In this document: in pieces, positions 1-6,817 of the stretch
How the letters are laid out: every line of letters begins with the position of its first letter
How positions within the stretch are numbered: position 1 is the first letter of the stretch
DNA from: Conexibacter sp.
GTDB lineage: Bacteria > Actinomycetota > Thermoleophilia > Solirubrobacterales > Solirubrobacteraceae
Assembly (NCBI GenBank): GCA_025964295.1
Contig: JAOPZD010000531.1
Location: 1 to 6,944 of the forward strand
Length of the DNA: 6,944 nucleotides
Reading direction: 5' to 3'
Notes under the pieces: model-generated
What the model was told of the DNA's origin: nothing
The model's database searches: none
The model's input: the letters and a program-made list of their open reading frames with translations, nothing else
Position numbers and translations under genes: made by a program

Positions 1-497
1 CGGCGTTGGACGCGGCGCCGTGGCGGGCGGGCACGCGCCTCGTCGACGAGGAGGACCGGCCCATCGGCGCCGACGACCTCGTCGACGGGTCGTTCGTCAC
101 CGCGTTCCCGGAGGGCGCCGACAAGCGCGAGCTCGGCTCGCCGGTCATCGTCGTGCGCGTCGACCCGGCGACGCTGCGCCTCCCACCCGATCGCCGCGGC
201 TGGGCGCCCGAGGGCCTGCTGGCCTACTCCAAGATCTGCACGCACGCCGGCTGCGCCGTCTCCCTGTACCGCAAGCCGATCGACGAGGAGCTTTCGAGCC
301 CGCCCGCCCTGGTCTGCCCCTGCCACTACTCGACCTTCGACGTCCGCCGCGCGGCCAAGGTCGCCTTCGGGCCTGCCGGCCGCCCGCTGCCGCAGCTGCC
401 GCTGCGCCTCGACGCCCAGCGCCGGCTCGTCGCCGGTGGGCCGCTGTCGGGCTCGGTCGGGCCCGCGTGGTGGGGGACGAAGGGGCGCCACGCATGA
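1..497 (+). CDS. qcrA: Rieske iron-sulfur protein of the quinol:cytochrome c reductase (3' part)
   Basis: Rieske [2Fe-2S] subunit of complex III, which takes an electron from quinol at the Qo site and passes it to cytochrome c. The gene runs in from the left edge; its codon phase starts at base 3. The TTG at 6 is not a convincing start, because the membrane-anchor region expected upstream is missing. Both cluster-binding boxes are present: CTHAGC at 237-254 and CPCHYS at 315-332, supplying two Cys, two His and the two Cys that usually form the stabilising disulfide. The stretch after box 2 (FGPAGRPLPQLPLRL, then GPAWW near the end) resembles the C-terminus of actinobacterial QcrA. The visible part is the extracytoplasmic cluster domain. 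The stop TGA (495-497) lies inside the ATGA overlap with cytochrome b, so the two are co-transcribed. The family call is firm; the symbol rests on this pairing. Confidence 0.93.
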   Translation, partial: ALDAAPWRAGTRLVDEEDRPIGADDLVDGSFVTAFPEGADKRELGSPVIVVRVDPATLRLPPDRRGWAPEGLLAYSKICTHAGCAVSLYRKPIDEELSSPPALVCPCHYSTFDVRRAAKVAFGPAGRPLPQLPLRLDAQRRLVAGGPLSGSVGPAWWGTKGRHA

Positions 498-1909
498 GCC
501 GCGCACGCCCGGGCCGCGGGGCCGACGAGCCCGTCGCCTTCGTCGGCGAGCGGCTGCGGACCTCCGGACCGCTCCGCGCCATGCTGCGCTACGTCTTCCC
601 CGACCACTGGTCCTTCCTGCTGGGCGAGATGGCGTTGTACTCGTTCATGGTGCTGGTGGCCACCGGCGTGTTCCTGGCGCTCGTCTTCGACGCGACGTCG
701 ACCGAGGTCGTCTGGCACGGGCCCTATGCGCCGCTGGACGGCACGCGCGTCTCCGGCGCCTACGCGTCGGGGCTCGACTTGTCGTTCAATGTGCCCGGCG
801 GTCTGCTGCTGCGCCAGACCCATCACTGGGCCGCGCTCGTGTTCCTGGTGTCCATCGTCCTGCACCTGCTGCGGATCTTCTACACCGCGGCGTTCCGCCG
901 GCCCCGCGAGCTGAACTACCTCGTCGGCGTGACGCTCATGGGCGTGGCGATCCTCGAGGGCTACGTCGGCTACTCGCTGCTGGACGACCTGCTGTCGGGC
1001 ATGGGCCTGTCGATCGGCTACGGGGCGGCGCTGTCGATCCCGGGCGTCGGGGGCGCGCTCGGCAGCCTGATCTGGGACGGGCCGTTCCCGGGCGGCAGCG
1101 CGTTCCTGCCGCGGCTGTTCTTCGTGCACGTGTTCCTCCTCCCGGCGCTGATCGCCACGCTCATCGGCGTGCACCTGGCGATGATCGTCCGTCCGCACCA
1201 CACCCAGTTCCGCGGGCCCGGCCGCCGCGAGGACAACGTCGTCGGCTCGCCGCTGTGGGCGAGCTACGCGCTGCGCTCGCTCGGGATGCTGGCATCGGTC
1301 GCCGCCGTGCTCGTGCTGCTCGGGGCGTTCGTGCAGATCAACCCGATCTGGGAGTGGGGGCCCTACCAGCCGTGGCTGGGGGAGAACGGCGCGCAGCCCG
1401 ACTGGTACCTGGGGTGGTTGATCGGCGCCCTGCGGCTGATGCCCAACGTGGAGATCTCGGTGTTCGGGCGCACGCTCGTGCCCAACCCGTTCTTCGGCGG
1501 GCTGCTGTTTCCGACCGTCGTGTTCCTGACGCTCTACGCGTGGCCGTTGATCGAGGAGCGGGTCCTCAACCGCGGCGACCGCCGTCAGCACCACCTGCTC
1601 GACCGCCCGCGCGACAACCCGCGCCGCACCGCCTTCGCCACGGCGTTCCTGACCTGGGTGGCCACGGTGTTCTTCGCCGGGTCGGCCGACCGGCTGTTCC
1701 TCGCCTTCGGCGTCTCCTACGAGCTGCAGGTCCGGATCTTCCGCGTCCTCTTCTTCGCTGCGCCGGTGATGGCCTACATCATCGCCCGGCGCGTCTGCCT
1801 GGAGCTGCGCAAGCGCCCCGACGGCCATCCGCTGCGCGCGGTCGACGCCGAGGTCGTGCGCCGGCCGCGGCCGGCGCCTCGGCGCACGGATGCGGCCGAC
1901 CGGGTCTAG
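494..1909 (+). CDS. qcrB: Cytochrome b subunit of the quinol:cytochrome c reductase
   Basis: Membrane diheme subunit of complex III; it oxidises quinol at Qo and carries electrons across the membrane through two b hemes. It has 471 residues. The ATG at 494 overlaps the Rieske stop as ATGA and is preceded by AAGGGG (480-485) at 8 bases. About eight membrane helices are visible (roughly 43-66, 111-131, 141-165, 208-233, 258-281, 333-352, 378-396, 415-431). Heme-ligand candidates are H110 and H124 in the second helix and H212 and H227 in the fourth. The latter pair has 14 residues between them, as in cytochrome b6 and actinobacterial forms rather than 13 as in mitochondria. PDWY at 302-305 stands for the Qo-site PEWY motif, within QPDWYLGWLIGALRLMPN, close to actinobacterial QcrB. 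The protein is shorter than Streptomyces or Mycobacterium QcrB (about 545 residues from memory). It appears to be the last gene of its operon. Confidence 0.95.
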   Translation: MSRARPGRGADEPVAFVGERLRTSGPLRAMLRYVFPDHWSFLLGEMALYSFMVLVATGVFLALVFDATSTEVVWHGPYAPLDGTRVSGAYASGLDLSFNVPGGLLLRQTHHWAALVFLVSIVLHLLRIFYTAAFRRPRELNYLVGVTLMGVAILEGYVGYSLLDDLLSGMGLSIGYGAALSIPGVGGALGSLIWDGPFPGGSAFLPRLFFVHVFLLPALIATLIGVHLAMIVRPHHTQFRGPGRREDNVVGSPLWASYALRSLGMLASVAAVLVLLGAFVQINPIWEWGPYQPWLGENGAQPDWYLGWLIGALRLMPNVEISVFGRTLVPNPFFGGLLFPTVVFLTLYAWPLIEERVLNRGDRRQHHLLDRPRDNPRRTAFATAFLTWVATVFFAGSADRLFLAFGVSYELQVRIFRVLFFAAPVMAYIIARRVCLELRKRPDGHPLRAVDAEVVRRPRPAPRRTDAADRV

Positions 1910-2106
1910 AGCTTGTCGCCGGGCTGCGCCTGCGACTCGCCGTCGTCGTGCACGACGGCATGGGTCGGTCGCGGGGGCTTGCGCCCGCCGGCGCGCTTCT
2001 CCCGATAGGCCTCGATCCCGCCGCCCAGGCCACCGAAGAAGAACGCCAGCATCAGCGCCGCCACGATGATCAGGAACAGCAGGAAGATCGCGATTCCGCC
2101 TTCCAT
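1906..2106 (-). CDS. Small single-pass membrane protein, 66 residues, unknown function
   Basis: I do not recognise a family. The protein opens with MEGGIAIFLLFLIIVAAL and has one strongly hydrophobic helix at about residues 5-25. A Gly-rich turn (GGLGGG, 25-30) follows, then a basic stretch (YREKRAGGRKPPR, 34-46) and a polar, acidic tail ending in QPGDKL. Basic residues after the helix suggest a cytoplasmic C-terminus. ATG at 2106 is preferred because it sits directly before the hydrophobic segment. A TTG at 2139 would add 11 polar residues. Neither start has a clear ribosome binding site. The stop (complement of 1906-1908) overlaps the cytochrome b stop, so the genes are convergent; upstream it is divergent from NAD+ synthetase. 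Its reality is supported by a clean hydrophobic/polar layout that is unlikely for a chance frame. A role with the respiratory complex is possible but rests only on position. Confidence 0.7.
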   Translation of the reverse strand: MEGGIAIFLLFLIIVAALMLAFFFGGLGGGIEAYREKRAGGRKPPRPTHAVVHDDGESQAQPGDKL

Positions 2107-2180
2107 GCGTCCGGGGTAGCCGTTCCGGCGTGGGGGCAATCGCGGGTTGGGGCGGCGGCCGGGGCCAGGCGGTCATCCGC

Positions 2181-2215
2181 TTGACGACGCTGTCGACGAG
2201 GTAGGACCCCGGCCG

Positions 2216-2216
<1 letters not shown>
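2181..2216 (+). promoter_or_regulatory. Candidate promoter and start region of NAD+ synthetase, possibly leaderless
   Basis: TTGACG at 2181-2186 is one base off the -35 consensus. Fifteen bases later TAGGAC (2202-2207) is a plausible actinobacterial -10 element. Transcription would then start about 7-9 bases downstream, which is at or next to the ATG at 2216 and would give a leaderless mRNA. The same stretch also reads as a ribosome binding site: GAGG at 2198-2201 and AGGA at 2203-2206, 9 bases before the ATG. The two readings compete. If the mRNA starts further upstream, the AGGA would act in translation instead. The 15-base spacer is short, which lowers confidence. Confidence 0.35.
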
Positions 2217-4249
<2,033 letters not shown>

Positions 4250-4321
4250 GGCGTCGCATCCCAAGGCCGTTTTGGGGGTAGCGAACCGAGTGATCGTGAA
4301 CCCCGACCTGGAGCGTGCCCC

Positions 4322-4804
4322 ATGGCTGACCTGACCCCGCTGGACGAGAAGCTCGCCGAGGTGCTCGGCCTCGCGCAGGCCGCGCAGACCGCGACCGAGA
4401 CGGTGAGCAAGATGGAGGACGCGGAGGACTTCGCCGCCGACCTGGAGCGGATGCGCGAGCAGGCGGCCGAGACCGAGCGGCGCACCGACGCGCTGATCGA
4501 CGGCCTGGAGGGCAAGAAGACCGCGATCCGCGACATGGCGCGCGAGACCAAGGGCGAGGCCACCGAGATGATGGAGACCTACCTCGAAGGCGAGGAGGAG
4601 GCGCTCGACGGCTTTGAGTTCCTGAGCATGGCCGAGGCGGGCGAGCTGTGCCACTGGGAGATCGTGGAGACGATGTCGCAGCAGGTTGGCGCGGACGACG
4701 TCCACGAGCTGGCCGGCTGGGCGGTCGGCGTGCAGCGCGAGCACGTCGAGACGGTGCGGACCGCGTCGCTGCGGCTCGCGGTCAAGGAGGCGGCGGCGGC
4801 CTAG
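4322..4804 (+). CDS. Helical 160-residue protein, possibly ferritin-like, function unknown
   Basis: No firm family call. The sequence is almost wholly helix-forming, strongly acidic overall, with no signal peptide or membrane helix. Residues 1-65 look coiled-coil-like (many E, A, R, few P or G). Residues 98-122 (FEFLSMAEAGELCHWEIVE) and 126-157 form two further helices. E108-L-C-H111 is an ExxH motif, and Q138-R-E-H141 lies in the next helix; both recall metal-binding positions of ferritin-like bundles. The order does not match the canonical di-iron layout, where each half carries a ligand Glu and an ExxH, so a metal site is only possible. ATG 4322 has GGAG (4310-4313) 8 bases upstream. It follows NAD+ synthetase by 72 bases with no obvious terminator. 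Similar actinobacterial hypothetical proteins with an AEAGE..HW motif exist in my memory, unverified here. Confidence 0.8.
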   Translation: MADLTPLDEKLAEVLGLAQAAQTATETVSKMEDAEDFAADLERMREQAAETERRTDALIDGLEGKKTAIRDMARETKGEATEMMETYLEGEEEALDGFEFLSMAEAGELCHWEIVETMSQQVGADDVHELAGWAVGVQREHVETVRTASLRLAVKEAAAA

Positions 4805-4880
4805 CGGTCCTGCTGGAGGCGGCCGTCACGCTTCGCTGGCGCGTTTGAACTCCACGGCTGGCGGTGAGGACGGAGGCGCG

Positions 4881-5282
4881 ATGCTCCGTCCTCTCGCCAC
4901 GCTGTGCTGCCTGCTGCCGATCGCGGTGCTCGCGGCGGGCTGCGGCACCAGCGCCGACCGCGAGCAGGCGCGGCGCGCGACGCAGACGCTGTACGCGGCG
5001 GCGCAGCGCCACGACGGGACGACGGCCTGCGCGCAGATGAGCCCGAGCCTGCGGTCCCAGCTGGTCAGCGACCAGGGCGGGCCGTGCGCCAAGGCCGTGC
5101 TCAAGCTGAGCCTCAAGGGCCAGACGCCCGCCAAGGTCGAGGTGTACGCCACCGACGCGCTGGTCCGGCTGGCCGGCGGCGACACGGTGTTCTTGAGCGA
5201 CACCCGCGAGGGCTGGCGCGTCGACGCGCTCGGCTGCCGGCCCGCGGGCCCGGGCCCCTACGACTGCGAGGAACAGGCCTGA
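4881..5282 (+). CDS. Secreted lipoprotein with four cysteines, unknown function
   Basis: A 133-residue envelope lipoprotein. The start MLRPLATLCCLLPIAVLAAGC is a classical type II signal peptide with lipobox LAAGC, so Cys21 would be lipidated and the mature protein anchored outside the cytoplasmic membrane. The mature part starts with a helix (about 27-45, REQARRATQTLYAAAQRHDG), then strand-rich sequence (VEVYATDALVRL, TVFLSD, GWRVDALGC). That helix-plus-sheet order suggests an NTF2/SnoaL-like fold, which is inference. Cys50, Cys69, Cys119 and Cys129 could form two disulfides. ATG 4881 is chosen for the signal peptide and for GGAGG (4872-4876) 4 bases upstream, with GAGGA just before it. The open frame reaches further upstream but encodes no sensible N-terminus. 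The stop overlaps the next ATG by one base (TGATG), making this the first gene of a coupled trio. Confidence 0.85.
   Translation: MLRPLATLCCLLPIAVLAAGCGTSADREQARRATQTLYAAAQRHDGTTACAQMSPSLRSQLVSDQGGPCAKAVLKLSLKGQTPAKVEVYATDALVRLAGGDTVFLSDTREGWRVDALGCRPAGPGPYDCEEQA
5268..5272 (+). promoter_or_regulatory. Ribosome binding site of the 30-residue microprotein
   Basis: GAGGA lies within the last codons of the lipoprotein gene, 9 bases before the ATG at 5282. It is the main reason to accept so short an open frame as a gene, because the position and strength fit normal initiation. Confidence 0.6.
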
Positions 5283-5374
5283 TGCGCGGCACCCGCACCA
5301 TGTTCATCATCTACCTGATCGGCATCACGGGCGGCCTGGCCTACGCGATCGGCGTCGGGGTCGTCGGTCACTGA
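5282..5374 (+). CDS. 30-residue single-pass membrane microprotein
   Basis: No family recognised. The sequence starts MRGTRTMFIIYLIGITGGL and ends AIGVGVVGH. A short basic N-terminus (two Arg) leads into one membrane helix at about residues 7-28, containing a GG pair and further Gly residues that could allow tight helix packing. The basic N-terminus predicts an N-in orientation. ATG 5282 overlaps the lipoprotein stop (TGATG) and has a good ribosome binding site at 5268-5272. Its stop (5372-5374) is separated by a single base from the GTG of the next gene. The packing, ribosome binding site and clean hydrophobic profile support a real gene. It could be a small subunit or stabiliser of the downstream four-helix protein, but that rests on position. 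Most automatic annotation would miss it for its length. Confidence 0.65.
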   Translation: MRGTRTMFIIYLIGITGGLAYAIGVGVVGH

Positions 5375-5375
5375 C

Positions 5376-6050
5376 GTGCGCGGCTTCTTGAAGGACAACG
5401 GCCTCAGCGTCGGCTTCGGGTTGCTCTTCCTCGCGACCCTGGTCGGGCAGGCGATCTCGGGCCACGCCACGGTCAACCACGACCAGCTGCTGCACCAGGG
5501 CGACCCGATCAGCCTCGGCCACTACGTCGCCTCGGCGCTGTTCTGGGCCGACGTCATGGAGAACTGGCAGTCGGAGTACCTGCAGTTCAGCCTGTACATC
5601 TTCGCCACGGTCTATCTGATCCAGAAGGGCTCCAACGAGTCCAAGGAGCCCGGTCGCGTCGGCCGCGAGGGCGAGGAGGAGCAGCTGCTCGGCGAGCACG
5701 CCAAGCCGGACTCGCCGCGCTGGGCGAAGGTCGGCGGCCTGCGCACGGCGATCTACTCCAACTCGCTGCTGCTGGTCATGACGAGCATCTGGGTCGCGTC
5801 GTGGCTGGCGCAGTCGATCACCGGCCGCATCAACTACAACGCCAACCAGCTCGACCACCGGTCGGCGCCGCTGTCGTGGTTGTCCTACATCACGACCTCG
5901 GACTTCTGGAACCGGACGCTGCAGAACTGGCAGTCGGAGTTCCTGGCCGTCGGCTCGATGGTGATCCTGTCGGTCTACCTGCGCCAGCGCGGGTCGCCGG
6001 AGTCCAAGCCGGTCGGCTCGCCGCACTCGGCGACGGCGACGGAGGGGTGA
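5376..6050 (+). CDS. DUF6766-type four-helix membrane protein with internal duplication
   Basis: A 224-residue integral membrane protein resembling the DUF6766 family of actinobacteria and other bacteria; no function is established. Four helices are visible at about 9-27, 67-83, 125-147 and 187-203. Two halves repeat with an exact offset of 121 residues: GQAISG..N..QL at 24-38 matches AQSITG..N..QL at 145-159; FW at 56-57 and 177-178; NWQSE at 63-67 and 184-188; GSxESK at 85-90 and 206-211. A basic start (MRGFLK), an acidic linker (98-108) and an RQRGSPESK tail suggest both termini and the linker face the cytoplasm. The two NWQSE boxes would then lie at the outer face. GTG 5376 is used because the family begins M-R-x-F/W-L-x-x-N-G-L. 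It follows the microprotein stop by one base and has no strong ribosome binding site, so coupling is likely. Confidence 0.88.
   Translation: MRGFLKDNGLSVGFGLLFLATLVGQAISGHATVNHDQLLHQGDPISLGHYVASALFWADVMENWQSEYLQFSLYIFATVYLIQKGSNESKEPGRVGREGEEEQLLGEHAKPDSPRWAKVGGLRTAIYSNSLLLVMTSIWVASWLAQSITGRINYNANQLDHRSAPLSWLSYITTSDFWNRTLQNWQSEFLAVGSMVILSVYLRQRGSPESKPVGSPHSATATEG
5445..5645 (+). repeat. First half of the internal duplication in the DUF6766-type gene
   Basis: Encodes residues 24-90. It aligns without gaps to residues 145-211 with about 27 identities of 67 by hand count. The most conserved DNA is around the NWQSE codons starting at 5562. Confidence 0.8.
5808..6008 (+). repeat. Second half of the internal duplication in the DUF6766-type gene
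   Basis: Encodes residues 145-211, the partner of the first copy. The NWQSE codons begin at 5925 and are identical in DNA sequence to those at 5562. Confidence 0.8.
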
Positions 6051-6075
6051 GCGCGGCGCCCGGCGCGGGCGCTCA
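6048..6075. terminator. Inverted repeat between convergent genes, possible two-way terminator
   Basis: TGAGCGC (6048-6054) is the reverse complement of GCGCTCA (6069-6075). Inside it GCGC (6056-6059) can pair with GCGC (6063-6066) around a 3-base loop, with one unpaired base on the left and two on the right. The TGA stop of the DUF6766-type gene is the first three bases of the left arm, and the TGA stop of the response regulator is the complement of the last three of the right arm. There is no T-run on either side, so it is not a canonical intrinsic terminator. T-less hairpins are common in GC-rich actinobacteria, but chance is possible at this base composition. Confidence 0.45.
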
Positions 6076-6669
6076 GGCGGCGCCGGCGTCCGGGGGCGGG
6101 GTCAGCAGCTGGTCGCGGTAGGCGACGGCGATCGCCTCGGCCCGGCTGCTGACGCCCAGCTTGCGCCGGATGTGCTCGACGTGGGTGGCCACGGTCTTGG
6201 GGCTGATGACCAGGCGCTCGGCGATGTCGGCCCAGCGCAGGCCCTCGCCCAGCAGCGTGAGGACCTCGTGCTCGCGGCAGGTCAGGCGGCCCTTGGGCGC
6301 CGCCGACGGCCGCGTCCGCTGGGTCACGGTGCGCAGGCGGGCGAGGACCTCGTCGTCGGCCGAGGGCTTGGTGACGTAGTCGTCGGCGCCGATGAGCAGG
6401 CCGGCGACGCGATCGAAGGACTCGGTCCGGGCGCCGGACAGGAAGATGACCGCGAGCTCGGGGCCCAGCTCCGACTTGAGCGTCCGGCAGACCTCGTAGC
6501 CGGAGATCGTCCCGAGCGGGATCTCCAGGATCGCCGCGACCGGCCAGCACTCGCGCGCCTTGACGAGCGCCTCGGCGCCGTCGGTCGCCTCCACGACCCG
6601 GTAACCGCCGTCCCGCAGGACCTGTGCGAGGCGCTCGCGCGCCGCGACGTCCTGGTCTGCGATGAGCAC
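6073..6669 (-). CDS. NarL/LuxR-type response regulator lacking the phosphoacceptor Asp
   Basis: A DNA-binding regulator with 198 residues if started at GTG 6669. The receiver domain spans 1-115, a short linker 116-126, and a LuxR-type helix-turn-helix 128-185 (LTCREHEVLTLLGEG, then VISPKTVATHVEHIRRKLGV). In the receiver, position 49 (ILEIPLGTISGYE), where the phosphorylated Asp belongs, is Glu (codon GAG, 6523-6525). The acidic pocket reads D5-Q6 instead of two acids. Ser78 and Lys101, the conserved switch Ser/Thr and Lys, remain. Glu can mimic phospho-Asp, so it may be constitutively active or controlled otherwise. GTG 6669 leaves a very short first strand and lies 18 bases from the only strong ribosome binding site. 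No other standard in-frame start exists before the upstream stop. No kinase gene is seen, so it is an orphan here. The target genes are unknown. Confidence 0.9.
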   Translation of the reverse strand: MLIADQDVAARERLAQVLRDGGYRVVEATDGAEALVKARECWPVAAILEIPLGTISGYEVCRTLKSELGPELAVIFLSGARTESFDRVAGLLIGADDYVTKPSADDEVLARLRTVTQRTRPSAAPKGRLTCREHEVLTLLGEGLRWADIAERLVISPKTVATHVEHIRRKLGVSSRAEAIAVAYRDQLLTPPPDAGAA

Positions 6670-6687
6670 CGCGTCAGCGATCTCGAT

Positions 6688-6698
6688 CCCTCCCCTCC
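6688..6698 (-). promoter_or_regulatory. Strong ribosome binding site upstream of the response regulator
   Basis: Read on the minus strand this is GGAGGGGAGGG. It is 18 bases from the GTG at 6669, too far for ordinary initiation, but 6 bases from an in-frame ATC at 6681-6679. It therefore bears on where the regulator really starts. Confidence 0.5.
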
Positions 6699-6756
6699 GT
6701 GTTCACCTACGTCCTACCCAGAAAAGGTCGGTGGTGCCGCCGAGGTTGTGCGAAAG

Positions 6757-6767
6757 CTCCATTGGAG
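6757..6767. promoter_or_regulatory. Short palindrome in the divergent intergenic region, possible operator
   Basis: CTCCATTGGAG is a perfect dyad of two 5-base arms around one central base. It sits in the roughly 150-base gap between the response regulator (minus) and the last gene (plus), about where a shared operator would lie. I could not find convincing -35/-10 pairs on either strand here. The dyad is short enough to be chance. Confidence 0.25.
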
Positions 6768-6817
6768 ACGTTGAACGGGACCGAATCGACATCCACCGGC
6801 CCAAGGCGAGGTCCGCA

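Noticed and set aside
20..493. In-frame extension of cytochrome b upstream of 494
   Set aside because: The extension is Arg/Pro/Ala-rich and overlaps the Rieske gene in another frame; the ATG at 494 has a ribosome binding site and gives a normal N-terminus.
436..2184. Plus-strand frame of 582 codons over the cytochrome b gene
   Set aside because: Shadow of cytochrome b in another frame; the product is Arg/Ala-rich with no motifs.
4260..4276. Weak hairpin CCCAAG/TTTGGG after NAD+ synthetase
   Set aside because: Only 5-6 pairs including a wobble and no following T-run; too weak to call a terminator.
4799..4820. Possible stem GCCTAGC with bulged GCT..AGGC after the 160-residue gene
   Set aside because: Needs a two-base bulge and has no T-run; such pairings are common by chance at this GC content.
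4845..4871. TTGAAC as a -35 element for the lipoprotein operon
   Set aside because: No acceptable -10 hexamer at 15-18 bases spacing.
5325..6026. Minus-strand frame of 233 codons opposite the DUF6766-type gene
   Set aside because: Composition is typical of an antisense shadow, and the plus strand has a clear membrane protein with an internal duplication.
6172..6774. Plus-strand frame of 200 codons opposite the response regulator
   Set aside because: The minus-strand gene has recognisable receiver and helix-turn-helix domains; the plus frame has none.
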